NCBI GenBank assembly: GCA_947468785.1
Contig: CANIMS010000022.1
Span: forward strand, 1 to 12,600
Reading direction: 5' to 3'
DNA: 12,600 nt
Source of the DNA: Betaproteobacteria bacterium
GTDB lineage: Bacteria > Pseudomonadota > Gammaproteobacteria > Burkholderiales > Burkholderiaceae
Shown here: piece after piece, positions 1 to 7,384 of the stretch
Layout of the letters: every line of letters starts with the position of its first letter
Numbering within the stretch: the stretch's first letter is position 1
Notes under the pieces: generated by a model
The model's database searches: none
The model's input: the letters and a program-made list of their open reading frames with translations, nothing else
What the model was told of the DNA's origin: nothing
Translations under genes and position numbers: made by a program

Positions 1-1033
1 AGAAAATACGAATCCAAAGGCGATGTTGAGATGACCACATTTTTGCTAAGCCAATGCCAGCAAAAGGTGCCATGCAAAACCATGCTGGTGTTGTCCAGTG
101 TGGCAAGCCACCGCCGCCAGAAAGACTTGCAAAGATTGCAAACGGAATTAAAAAGAATCCTAGTAACGCTATCAAAGAAACAGTATTGGTGTGAACAAAG
201 TTTTTAATAAAAACGATGCCACCCAAAATAATCAACGGACCAAACACCACTATTTGTAACAATAGGAATACGCCTACGCCTCTCCAAAGCCAAGTGCCAC
301 CTCCGCCGTGTGCGATTTGATACTTAAAAGAAATCCAATCATTAGTCCAGTTCCAATAAAGGACGGGGGCAATGATGATGAGTGCTAGTAGGGCAGCAAA
401 CCAAAATCCCCATTGAGTAATCCAGGATTTTTTGGGAACACTGAGGAAGACGAGTAGCAATGCAATAGCAGTAAAAGCTGCCGTATATTTACTTAAGCCA
501 GCTAGACCTAGTAAAGCACCTAAGAGAAGCCATTCACCAAGGCGAAAAGATTCAGGGCGCAACCATCGAAGAGCCATCCAGAGAATTCCAAGGCTGAGTG
601 GTGCAAGGATGCTGTCCGGAAGCAAGCCAATTGCCAATATATGCGGCATTGGGGCGGCAATAACAGCGAGCACAGCCATTAGGCCACTCAGATTAGAAGA
701 GGGAAGATTTGAAGTTAAAAAATTGGTGTGGCGATTTTGTATGTATCGATGGAGCTCTAGCGTTACTAGATACACCAAAATGCAGGCAATTACCCAGAGT
801 AATTCCGGTATTAGGCGGATCAGACCTTCGGAGGAGGTCAGGGCAACCAAAGGCCACTGAATCCACCCAACGAGAGGAGGGTGATCGAAGTAACTCCATG
901 CAAGACGTTGGGCATATAAGGCATAGTGAGCTTCATCGACAGAAAACTCGATTGCAAAACCAAGCGCAAAATGCACTAAGGCAGCAATACTGATACAGAT
1001 TGCAGTCCAGGCAGAGGGTGAGTAATTGCGCAT
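1..1033 (-). CDS. Membrane glycosyltransferase, GT39/ArnT-like (PMT_2), 3' end outside window
   Basis: Reading the minus strand from the ATG at 1033 gives 344 uninterrupted residues up to the window edge; the C-terminal part is missing. An in-frame stop lies four codons upstream, so this ATG is the first possible one, although no clear Shine-Dalgarno precedes it. After a first hydrophobic helix (about 10-28) comes the family's periplasmic acidic loop, with D33-E34 followed by AHYALYAQRL and an HPP motif at 51-53. Further on are a PDS segment resembling the second acidic motif, LSKYTAAF, and many hydrophobic helices. Known for the family: these integral membrane enzymes transfer a sugar from a polyprenyl-phosphate donor to lipid A, other glycans or proteins on the outer face of the inner membrane. 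The acceptor cannot be read from sequence, and calling it ArnT itself (aminoarabinose transfer) would go too far. It diverges from the DUF3047 lipoprotein gene. Confidence 0.85.
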   Translation of the reverse strand, partial: MRNYSPSAWTAICISIAALVHFALGFAIEFSVDEAHYALYAQRLAWSYFDHPPLVGWIQWPLVALTSSEGLIRLIPELLWVIACILVYLVTLELHRYIQNRHTNFLTSNLPSSNLSGLMAVLAVIAAPMPHILAIGLLPDSILAPLSLGILWMALRWLRPESFRLGEWLLLGALLGLAGLSKYTAAFTAIALLLVFLSVPKKSWITQWGFWFAALLALIIIAPVLYWNWTNDWISFKYQIAHGGGGTWLWRGVGVFLLLQIVVFGPLIILGGIVFIKNFVHTNTVSLIALLGFFLIPFAIFASLSGGGGLPHWTTPAWFCMAPFAGIGLAKMWSSQHRLWIRIF

Positions 1034-1080
1034 GGATGGATTTTAGACTCACTTGCTACGTTCTTTGGGACAATTGCTAC
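1034..1080. promoter_or_regulatory. 47-bp divergent intergenic region with a TTGCTAC direct repeat
   Basis: This short gap must serve the 5' ends of both the glycosyltransferase (minus) and the DUF3047 lipoprotein (plus). The heptamer TTGCTAC occurs at 1053-1059 and 1074-1080, 21 bp apart, which is two helical turns. I see no convincing -35/-10 pair or strong ribosome binding site for either gene, so promoters may lie inside the coding ends. A regulatory role for the repeat is only a suggestion. Confidence 0.3.
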
Positions 1081-1875
1081 ATGAATATTGATCGCCATTT
1101 TCTTTTCATACCTTTCCTGGCTACAGCATTAGCCGGTTGCGCTGGATTTGGTAGTGGTACGGTTCAAGATGAGTTTGGTCAGACTATCAGCATGGATCAA
1201 GTACCCACTCAAGAAGAATTACCTAAGTTCTCTACGCAGACTGCTCGCGCAGGCATGCCGGGAGGATGGCATTTTTATCGAATAGCTCCTAATAAAAAGA
1301 ATACGGTCTACCGTCTAGAGAACTATCAAGGCAGGACAGTGCTCAGTGCGAACTCTAAAACCTCAGCCTCTGGATTGGCGGTCAAATTAAAACCCAGGGC
1401 TGCACAAAATTTGTGGTTGAAGTGGGAGTGGAAGACGACCATTCCTATTCCTGAGGCTGACAATGCTGAGCGCATTCATGATGATGCACCCCTTCGTATT
1501 TTGGTTGCCTTCGATGGCAATAAAACGAAGTTATCCCTGAAGGAAAAGATGACCTTTGAGATGGCCAATTTAATTAGCGGACAGGAATTACCTTATGCAA
1601 CGCTGATGTATATATGGTCAGGTAAATCACCGATTAATTCTATTTTGGATAACCCACATACTTCACGTATCAAAATGATTGTGGTGGATTCTGGTTGGGA
1701 CAGGCTTGGGCAATGGCATTTGCATCAGCGAGATCTTGAGGCCGATTTTCGGAATGCCTATGGTGAATCACCAGGCGAAGTGATTGGAATTGCCTTGTTG
1801 ACTGATACTGACAATACTAAGTCAGAAGCAAAAGCGTTTTATGGTGATATCGAATTGATTCGCAAAACTAAATAG
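1081..1875 (+). CDS. DUF3047 family lipoprotein
   Basis: The frame is open from 1000, but the ATG at 1081 is preferred. It begins a 264-residue protein with a classic lipoprotein signal: a hydrophobic stretch FLFIPFLATA, then lipobox L17-A18-G19-C20. The longer start would bury this signal behind 27 residues overlapping the divergent gene. Alanine after the lipidated cysteine fits outer-membrane sorting by the E. coli rule. The mature part matches the DUF3047 pattern as I know it: GWHFYRI, LWLKWEWK, a DDAPLRILVAFDG block, then YIWSG, and near the end a GDIELIRK strand. The fold is probably all-beta and no enzymatic residues are recognisable. The function of the family is unknown. Its partner, a membrane glycosyltransferase transcribed the other way, hints at an envelope role, but this is weak. 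It converges on the copper ATPase with only 5 bp between stop codons. Confidence 0.82.
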   Translation: MNIDRHFLFIPFLATALAGCAGFGSGTVQDEFGQTISMDQVPTQEELPKFSTQTARAGMPGGWHFYRIAPNKKNTVYRLENYQGRTVLSANSKTSASGLAVKLKPRAAQNLWLKWEWKTTIPIPEADNAERIHDDAPLRILVAFDGNKTKLSLKEKMTFEMANLISGQELPYATLMYIWSGKSPINSILDNPHTSRIKMIVVDSGWDRLGQWHLHQRDLEADFRNAYGESPGEVIGIALLTDTDNTKSEAKAFYGDIELIRKTK

Positions 1876-1885
1876 TCAGTTTAGT
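1867..1885. repeat. AT-rich inverted repeat at the convergent gene junction
   Basis: ACTAAA (1867-1872) and TTTAGT (1880-1885) form a perfect 6-bp inverted repeat around a 7-base centre. It spans the stop codons of both converging genes. The stem is AT-rich and has no T-tract on either strand, so it is at best a weak bidirectional termination element and may be chance. Confidence 0.25.
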
Positions 1886-4157
1886 GTCGAGCAGGGCGCC
1901 AGCGTTTTAGTAAGAGGGCATTACTCAGAACACAAAAACTAGATAGCGCCATGGCGCTTCCTGCAAGCATGGGCGAGAGAAATCCTAGTGCCGCTAATGG
2001 AATACCAGTTGTATTGAATGCGAAAGCCCAAAATAAATTTTGTCTGATTTTGTTCCAAGTCTTCTTAGAAATATCAATTGCATCTGCAACGAGTGCAGGA
2101 TCCCCTCTCATTAAAGTAATTCCAGCTGCTTGCATGGCTACATCAGTTCCTGTAGACATGGCCATGCCGACATCGGCAGCGGCAAGAGCAGGGGCATCAT
2201 TGACGCCATCACCAACCATAGCAACGTAATGAGTTTGTTGATCAGCGCTATGAGTTTGGAGTTTGCGAATAATCTGCGCTTTATCGCCTGGCATGATTTG
2301 TGCAAAAACTTCGTCAATACCAATCAGATTGCCAACGCGTGCAGCCGCCGCTTGGTTATCTCCTGAAAGCATCACCGTTCGAATGTGTAATGTGTGGAGA
2401 GCATCAATCGCCTCTTTAGCATTACTTTTGAGTTCATCCCCAAAGCCAAGAACTGCGAGCGGATATGGTGAGGGTTCAAGCACCATCAAAACGGAAACAG
2501 TCTGACCAGCCTCAAAACAGGCTTGTGCTTTTTCTAAGATTGCAGAAATAGTTGGACTGGCCCCTAAAGAGGCGATGCTTTGAAGGCATAGAGTCTGGTT
2601 GGCCCAGAGTCCTGAAGTGGGTTTGCCCTCAATCCCAACGCCCACGAGCGCTTTGCTGGCAGAGGGCGGTATGGGGGAGATGTGCTTATCTTTTGCGGCC
2701 TCTAAAAGCGCTTTCGCTAAAGGATGCTCGCTACCCATTTGTAAACCAGCCGCGCTTGCCAAGATTTCATCGGTATTGATGTTGACGTCAAAGGGGATGA
2801 GTGAGAGCAGTCTAGGCTTACCAATAGTGAGTGTGCCAGTTTTGTCAAATGCAACAATATTGAGACGATGGGCTTGCTCAAGTACCTGTGGGTCTTTAAT
2901 TAAGATACCAAAGCGCGCTGCAACTCCAGTTCCTGCCATGATGGCAGCAGGTGTAGCTAATCCCAGTGCACAAGGACATGCAATCACGAGTACTGAAACA
3001 GCGCGCAATATGGCGATGGAAGCAGAATCTAAATAGATCCAATTGGCTATTCCAGTAATGATGGCAATGATGATGACGCTCGGCACAAAAATGGCGCTCA
3101 CTTGATCAACCAATTTCTGGATTGGTGCCTTCTGAGTTTGTGCATCTTCTACCAAGGCGATGATTTTTGAGAGAACACTCTCAACACCTACCGCCTGGGC
3201 TTCGATCACTAAAACACCTTCGCCGTTTAGTGCGCCACCAATCACTAGATCCTTGACCTGCTTTTTGACGGGTTCACTCTCTCCGGTGAGAAGAGATTCA
3301 TCCACATGGCTTTTGCCAAACAGAATAAGACCATCCACAGGAATGCGTTCACCAGGCAAAACCAACACACGATCTTTTGGGAATACCTGCTCTAAGGGCA
3401 GATCACGGTATTGATCAAGTGGTGATCCCTCTCCAATAGTCATTTGAGAATCCAGAACTTTGGCATGCTCTGGCCAAAGTTTTTGAAGCGCTCGAATAGC
3501 CTCACTGGTTTGTTGTTTCGCTCTCGCTTCAAGCCATTTACCTAAAAGCACCATGCAAATGATGACAGTAGAACCTTCGAAATAGAGCTCATGATTTGTA
3601 TGCGAAGAGCTCAGCATTTGATAGACGCTAAGACCATAAGCTGCACTAGTGCCAAGCGCTACCAACAGATCCATATTGCCAACACCTGACATTAAGGATT
3701 TAAAACCTGCTCTATAAAAACGCCAGCCCAAAAAGAATTGCACAGGAGTTGCAAGCAGAAGCTGCCACTCTGGTGAAAGCGCCCAATGTATGCCAAAGGG
3801 CATGAAGAACATTGGTAAAAAGAGGGGGGCTGAAAGAGTAAACCCCAGTAAAACGCGCCCTAAACCATCAGATCCCCAAAAGCCTTTACCTGGGGACGCG
3901 ATTGGGATGCCATGGGGATTGCTTAATTTAGCTTCATACCCAGTCTTTTGGACCTGCGCAATCACATCCTCGATACGAACCCCGCTTCCGGGTTTTAGCC
4001 GAATTCGAGCTTGTTCTGTGGCTAGGTTGACTGTTGCAGCCTCAACCCCTGGAACTTTATCTAAGGCTTTTTCAACCCGCCCCACACAGGAGGCGCAGGT
4101 CATGCCACCAATATCTAAGGTAAATAGTTTGGAATTAGCGTCTTTTGCGATGCTCAT
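1881..4157 (-). CDS. copA: Copper-exporting P1B-type ATPase
   Basis: This 758-residue inner-membrane pump uses ATP to expel Cu(I) from the cytoplasm. One N-terminal heavy-metal-associated domain carries GMTCASC (C21, C24). The actuator has TGES at 291-294. Transmembrane segment 6 has the Cys-Pro-Cys ion site (C394, C396). The phosphorylated aspartate is D438 in DKTGTLT, the nucleotide domain has SEHP at 476-479, and the hinge is GDGVNDAP from 649. The C-terminal helices contain AFNTTGIPL with N715 and MALSS with M736, the positions that make copper ATPases Cu(I)-selective. The usual tyrosine before that asparagine is phenylalanine (F714) here. Length is normal for a one-HMA bacterial CopA. 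The ATG at 4157 fits the start of the metal-binding domain. The gene faces a CopZ-like chaperone across 51 bp, supporting copper over zinc or cadmium. No regulator gene such as cueR lies in the window. Confidence 0.96.
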   Translation of the reverse strand: MSIAKDANSKLFTLDIGGMTCASCVGRVEKALDKVPGVEAATVNLATEQARIRLKPGSGVRIEDVIAQVQKTGYEAKLSNPHGIPIASPGKGFWGSDGLGRVLLGFTLSAPLFLPMFFMPFGIHWALSPEWQLLLATPVQFFLGWRFYRAGFKSLMSGVGNMDLLVALGTSAAYGLSVYQMLSSSHTNHELYFEGSTVIICMVLLGKWLEARAKQQTSEAIRALQKLWPEHAKVLDSQMTIGEGSPLDQYRDLPLEQVFPKDRVLVLPGERIPVDGLILFGKSHVDESLLTGESEPVKKQVKDLVIGGALNGEGVLVIEAQAVGVESVLSKIIALVEDAQTQKAPIQKLVDQVSAIFVPSVIIIAIITGIANWIYLDSASIAILRAVSVLVIACPCALGLATPAAIMAGTGVAARFGILIKDPQVLEQAHRLNIVAFDKTGTLTIGKPRLLSLIPFDVNINTDEILASAAGLQMGSEHPLAKALLEAAKDKHISPIPPSASKALVGVGIEGKPTSGLWANQTLCLQSIASLGASPTISAILEKAQACFEAGQTVSVLMVLEPSPYPLAVLGFGDELKSNAKEAIDALHTLHIRTVMLSGDNQAAAARVGNLIGIDEVFAQIMPGDKAQIIRKLQTHSADQQTHYVAMVGDGVNDAPALAAADVGMAMSTGTDVAMQAAGITLMRGDPALVADAIDISKKTWNKIRQNLFWAFAFNTTGIPLAALGFLSPMLAGSAMALSSFCVLSNALLLKRWRPARH

Positions 4158-4208
4158 ATGGAAGATAATCTACTTCTTACCAAACAATTTCAATGCTAAG
4201 GGGTTGCG
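4158..4208. promoter_or_regulatory. Divergent copA/copZ promoter region
   Basis: Fifty-one bases separate the start codons of the copper ATPase and the metallochaperone, so the two promoters must overlap or lie partly in coding sequence. The plus strand has AAGGGG at 4198-4203 as ribosome binding site for the chaperone. I looked for the CueR-type palindrome (ACCTTCC with its inverted arm and a long spacer) and did not see it. No full -35/-10 pair is convincing. Confidence 0.4.
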
Positions 4209-4403
4209 ATGTTTAGTCTAAAAGTATCTGGAATGACTTGTGGGGGCTGCATTAATGCCGTGACTAGGGCTATTCAGTCCCAGGATCCCCAGGCAATGGT
4301 AAAGGCTGATTTGGCGACCCAGACGGTGAGTTTGGAGACCTCGTTATCAAAAACACAGGCTAGCCAGCTTATATCAGATGCTGGATTTCCAGTCTCAAAT
4401 TAG
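4209..4403 (+). CDS. copZ: CopZ-like heavy-metal-associated (HMA) copper chaperone
   Basis: A 64-residue protein forming one complete HMA ferredoxin-like domain. Its metal-binding loop is GMTCGGC, with two cysteines at positions 11 and 14, early in the sequence as in CopZ/Atx1 proteins. The end, AGFPVSN, matches the last strand of the fold. Known role of the family: a cytosolic Cu(I) carrier that hands copper to the N-terminal domain of CopA. Being divergent from copA supports this pairing. AAGGGG sits 5 bases upstream of the ATG. Mercury or other soft-metal carriers share the motif, so copper specificity is inferred from the neighbour. Confidence 0.87.
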   Translation: MFSLKVSGMTCGGCINAVTRAIQSQDPQAMVKADLATQTVSLETSLSKTQASQLISDAGFPVSN

Positions 4404-4429
4404 CATTTGTTTAGAATGTCGGCAAATCT

Positions 4430-4451
4430 AACAAAACCCGCAGTTTTTGTT
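4430..4451 (+). repeat. AT-rich hairpin between copZ and the phosphate operon
   Basis: AACAAAA (4430-4436) and TTTTGTT (4445-4451) can pair in a 7-bp stem with an 8-base loop. It lies after the copZ stop and just before the ribosome binding site AAAGGA (4455-4460) of the DUF47 gene. It could mark the end of the copZ transcript, but the stem has a single G:C pair per arm and lacks a clean T-tract. It separates the copper and phosphate units only weakly. Confidence 0.3.
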
Positions 4452-4469
4452 CCCAAAGGATCGTGATTT

Positions 4470-5117
4470 ATGTTCTTCAGTAAGTTAATGCCTCACGATG
4501 GTAATTTCTTCGTTTTATTTAATGAACACGCTGACAATATTGTTTCAGCTTCCCAATCTTTCTTAAAGTTTGTGGAGCATTACAACGATGAATCATTGCG
4601 CGCAAAATATACGCAAGATGTAGATAGAGCTGAGCATGCATGTGATGATGTAGTGAAGGAAGTTCATCGTCGTTTGCATAAAACTTTTATTACTCCAATC
4701 GATCGTGATCAAATTTTTTCACTGATCAATACGATGGATGACGTGGCAGACTTGCTCCAAAATGGCACTGAAGCAATGCATTTGTATAACGTAAAGCAAA
4801 TGACCCCTGAAATGATTCAGATGGCCCAACTTTGCAATCAATGCTGTATCAGCGTGAAAAATGCTGTTGGCACCCTAAAGGGTATTTCTGATCCAGAGGT
4901 TGCTAAAGCTGCCTTAAAAACCTGTGATGAAATTGACCATCTTGAGTCCGGAGCCGATCGTTTGCTATCTGAGGCGATTACTCGATTGTTCCGTGAAGAA
5001 ATCGAGGTACGTGAATTGATTAAATTGCAGCGTATTTACGAATTGCTTGAGGAAGTGACTGATAAATGTGAAGACGTTGCCAATTTGGTTGAAGGCATCG
5101 TTCTTGAAAACTCTTAA
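4470..5117 (+). CDS. DUF47 / PhoU-like phosphate transport accessory protein
   Basis: A 215-residue, almost wholly alpha-helical soluble protein of the DUF47 (TIGR00153-type) family. It opens with MFFSKLMPHDGNFFVLF and has the typical helix carrying YTQDVDRAEHACDDVVKEVH, followed by TFITPIDRDQIFSLINTMDD, the conserved acidic metal-binding-type motif of PhoU relatives. The C-terminal helix has LLEEVTDKCEDVANLVEGIV. Length is standard. It is encoded 11 bp upstream of the PiT transporter, an arrangement conserved in many bacteria, where the protein is thought to modulate the transporter's activity or expression (the Sinorhizobium pap-pit pair is the best-known case). A separate role as the PhoR-linked PhoU regulator is unlikely, since no pst genes are nearby. 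Confidence 0.93.
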   Translation: MFFSKLMPHDGNFFVLFNEHADNIVSASQSFLKFVEHYNDESLRAKYTQDVDRAEHACDDVVKEVHRRLHKTFITPIDRDQIFSLINTMDDVADLLQNGTEAMHLYNVKQMTPEMIQMAQLCNQCCISVKNAVGTLKGISDPEVAKAALKTCDEIDHLESGADRLLSEAITRLFREEIEVRELIKLQRIYELLEEVTDKCEDVANLVEGIVLENS

Positions 5118-5131
5118 GGCGAAATAAGTTG
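5116..5131 (+). promoter_or_regulatory. Ribosome binding site deciding the TTG start of pit
   Basis: AAGG at 5116-5119 overlaps the stop codon of the DUF47 gene and stands 9 bases before TTG at 5129. The next ATG (5198-5200) would cut off the first membrane helix and place the start inside the phosphate signature, so TTG is the best start. Confidence 0.7.
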
Positions 5132-6139
5132 GCAGCGATAGAAGTAGCTTTTTGGGTAGTAGTGCTCTTGGTAGTGCTAGCACTTGCGTTTGATTTCATG
5201 AATGGCTTTCATGATGCTGCTAATTCTATTGCTACGGTGGTATCCACTGGGGTTCTTAAGCCGCAACAGGCAGTAGTCTTTGCTGCATTCTTCAATTTCT
5301 TAGCAATCTTTATTTTTCATTTAAGTGTGGCGGCAACAGTTGGCAAGGGAATTGTTCATCCGAGCTCTATCGATCTGCATGTCATCTTTGGCGCTCTAGT
5401 TGGCGCTATTGCTTGGAATGTCATCACTTGGTATTACGGAATTCCTTCTAGCTCATCCCATGCATTAATTGGGGGTTTAGTTGGCGCAACCCTTCCCAAG
5501 GCTGGCTTTGATGGGCTAGTGTGGTCTGGAATTATTAAGACTGTCTCTTTCATTTTCATTTCACCCTTCGTTGGTTTTTTATTAGGTTCTTTAATGATGT
5601 TGTTGGTGGCTTGGGTTTGCAAAAATGCCAATCTTGCAAAAACAGATCGCTGGTTCCGTCGCTTGCAATTGGTTTCAGCTGGGGCTTATAGCCTAGGTCA
5701 CGGCGGTAATGATGCGCAAAAAACGATTGGCATTATTTGGCTCTTACTCATCATTACTGGTTATGCAGAGGCGAGCGCCAAAATGCCGCCAACCTGGACC
5801 ATTATTTCTTGTTATATAGCGATTGCAATGGGTACCATGTTCGGTGGCTGGCGGATTGTTAAAACGATGGGTCAAAAGCTGACTAAGCTCAAACCGGTGG
5901 GTGGATTTTGTGCTGAGACTGGTGGTGCGATCACCTTATTTGCGGCAACAGCCATCGGTATTCCGGTATCTACTACCCACACGATTACTGGGGCTATTGT
6001 TGGTGTGGGCTCAACGCAAAGAGCTAGCGCGGTTCGGTGGGGGGTGGCAGGAAACATCATTTGGGCATGGATCTTCACGATTCCTGCAACCGCGCTGATG
6101 TCGATGATCGTTTATTACCTAAGCCTGCTCATTTTCTAA
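5129..6139 (+). CDS. pit: Low-affinity inorganic phosphate transporter, PiT family
   Basis: A 336-residue inner-membrane transporter that takes up inorganic phosphate as metal-phosphate with protons (or sodium in relatives). The two inverted halves of the PiT fold are visible. The first has FMNGFHDAANSIAT (23-36) and GIPSSSSHALIGG (104-116). The second has GHGGNDAQKTIG (190-201) and GIPVSTTHTITGA (277-289). Each half thus carries its aspartate/asparagine signature and its Ser/Thr-His re-entrant loop. About ten hydrophobic segments fit the short bacterial PiT type, without the long central loop of E. coli PitA. Translation starts at TTG. It is the second gene of a two-gene operon with DUF47. 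Sulfate permeases of the CysP type share the fold, but the DUF47 partner favours phosphate. Confidence 0.96.
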   Translation: MAAIEVAFWVVVLLVVLALAFDFMNGFHDAANSIATVVSTGVLKPQQAVVFAAFFNFLAIFIFHLSVAATVGKGIVHPSSIDLHVIFGALVGAIAWNVITWYYGIPSSSSHALIGGLVGATLPKAGFDGLVWSGIIKTVSFIFISPFVGFLLGSLMMLLVAWVCKNANLAKTDRWFRRLQLVSAGAYSLGHGGNDAQKTIGIIWLLLIITGYAEASAKMPPTWTIISCYIAIAMGTMFGGWRIVKTMGQKLTKLKPVGGFCAETGGAITLFAATAIGIPVSTTHTITGAIVGVGSTQRASAVRWGVAGNIIWAWIFTIPATALMSMIVYYLSLLIF

Positions 6140-6289
6140 ATCTAATTTAATTAGCCTTTCATGGCTGCTTATGGTCTTTTCAGCAAATTTTCCTTTGTGC
6201 GGTTAACCTACCCACTCATTCAATATTTGTAATTAATAAAAAATCACTTTATCGCCTCCGTTAAGGAGGGGGTTTCTTAGGAGAAAGTT
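6140..6289 (+). promoter_or_regulatory. pit-apbC intergenic region with CCTCC/GGAGG inverted repeat
   Basis: This 150-bp gap separates the phosphate unit from the formate dehydrogenase block and should hold the promoter of apbC. The clearest structure is CCTCC (6255-6259), loop GTTAA, GGAGG (6265-6269), then GGG and TTTCTT (6273-6278). It is followed at once by the true ribosome binding site AGGAG (6279-6283) before GTG at 6290. It could be a short intrinsic terminator for pit or a 5' UTR hairpin for apbC. The AT-rich stretch 6225-6250 is a plausible place for a -10 element, but I cannot name one. A weaker hairpin, AGCC (6153-6156) with GGCT (6163-6166), lies nearer the pit stop. Confidence 0.45.
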
Positions 6290-7378
6290 GTGGCAGTTAC
6301 TGTTGAAGTAGTTCAAGCGGCATTAAAAAACTTAATCGATCCAAATACACAGATTGATTACGTTACCGCTAAAAATATTAAAAATTTACGCGTGGAAGAT
6401 GGTGATATTTCCCTAGATATTGTCTTGGGCTATCCGGCAAAGAGTCAATTTGACGCTATTCGTAAATCCACCATTAATGTCCTGCGAGAGCTCCCGGGTG
6501 TCAAAAATGTGAGCGTGAATATGAGCAGTCAAATTGTTGCTCATGCAGTTCAAAGAGGTGTGAAGCTATTACCGGGCGTTAAAAATATTATTGCTGTAGC
6601 CAGTGGTAAGGGTGGAGTCGGTAAATCTACAACAGCCGTGAACTTGGCATTAGCGCTTGCAGCTGAAGGTGCGCAAGTGGGCGTTCTTGATGCGGATATT
6701 TATGGCCCTAGTCAACCGATGATGCTAGGCATTACCGGTAGACCAGAATCAATTGAAGAAAACACGATTGAACCCATGGAAGGTCATGGACTACAAGCAA
6801 GCTCGATTGGATTTTTGATAGATGCTGATGCGCCGATGGTGTGGCGAGGCCCAATGGTGACTTCTGCATTAGAGCAGTTGCTACGCCAGACTCGTTGGCG
6901 CGATCTTGATTACCTGATTGTCGATATGCCACCAGGCACAGGTGATATTCAGTTAACGCTTGCACAAAAAGTTCCTGTAACGGGCGCCGTCATTGTGACT
7001 ACCCCTCAAGATATTGCTTTGCTTGATGCACGTAAGGGCTTAAAGATGTTTGAAAAGGTCGGCGTACCGATCGTCGGCATTATCGAAAATATGAGTACCT
7101 ATGTGTGCCCAAATTGCAGCCACGAAGAGCATATCTTTGGTGCAGGTGGCGGAGAAAAAATGTGCAAAGAGTATAAGGTTGACTTTTTAGGAGCCTTGCC
7201 ATTAAACCTTTCCATTCGTGAGCAGGCTGATGCTGGTCGCCCAACAGTGGTTGCGGATCCTGATGGGGCAATCAGTGCAATTTATAAAAACATTGCTAGA
7301 CAAGTCGCCATTCGGGTTGCTAACCTAGCTAAAGATATGAGCAGTAAATTTCCTAATATTGTGATTCAAAATACCTGA
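6290..7378 (+). CDS. apbC: Iron-sulfur cluster carrier protein ApbC (Mrp/NBP35 family)
   Basis: A 362-residue cytoplasmic P-loop ATPase that binds and transfers [4Fe-4S] clusters. The N-terminal MIP18/DUF59-like domain covers about 1-85. The deviant Walker A, SGKGGVGKST, is at 105-114, followed by DADIYGPSQP (134-143) and the DMPPGTGD box from 212. The cluster-bridging cysteines are C273 and C276 in YVCPNCSHEEHIFG. Length is typical of bacterial Mrp. The start is GTG at 6290, with AGGAG six bases before it. Only 6 bp separate its stop from the DUF3305 gene, whose GAGG ribosome site overlaps the apbC stop. It therefore probably shares a transcript with the formate dehydrogenase accessory genes and may load Fe-S clusters into the polyferredoxin or FdhA. 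That partnership is inferred; ApbC is a general housekeeping carrier elsewhere. Confidence 0.96.
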   Translation: MAVTVEVVQAALKNLIDPNTQIDYVTAKNIKNLRVEDGDISLDIVLGYPAKSQFDAIRKSTINVLRELPGVKNVSVNMSSQIVAHAVQRGVKLLPGVKNIIAVASGKGGVGKSTTAVNLALALAAEGAQVGVLDADIYGPSQPMMLGITGRPESIEENTIEPMEGHGLQASSIGFLIDADAPMVWRGPMVTSALEQLLRQTRWRDLDYLIVDMPPGTGDIQLTLAQKVPVTGAVIVTTPQDIALLDARKGLKMFEKVGVPIVGIIENMSTYVCPNCSHEEHIFGAGGGEKMCKEYKVDFLGALPLNLSIREQADAGRPTVVADPDGAISAIYKNIARQVAIRVANLAKDMSSKFPNIVIQNT

Positions 7379-7384
7379 GGACTT

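Noticed and set aside
432..993. Overlapping plus-strand open frames of 142 and 94 codons
   Set aside because: They are antisense to the glycosyltransferase on the minus strand, which has clear family motifs and membrane helices; the plus-strand translations are basic, low-complexity and match nothing I recognise.
1000..1080. Upstream start extending the DUF3047 lipoprotein by 27 residues
   Set aside because: It would overlap the divergent gene and place residues before a complete lipoprotein signal that starts naturally at 1081.
1951..4221. Several plus-strand open frames opposite the copper ATPase, including 2599-3036 and 3790-4221
   Set aside because: All lie antisense to a gene with every P-type ATPase motif intact; their translations have no recognisable domain.
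6153..6166. AGCC/GGCT hairpin as terminator of pit
   Set aside because: The stem is only 4 bp and the T-rich stretch comes more than ten bases later; too weak to call as a terminator.
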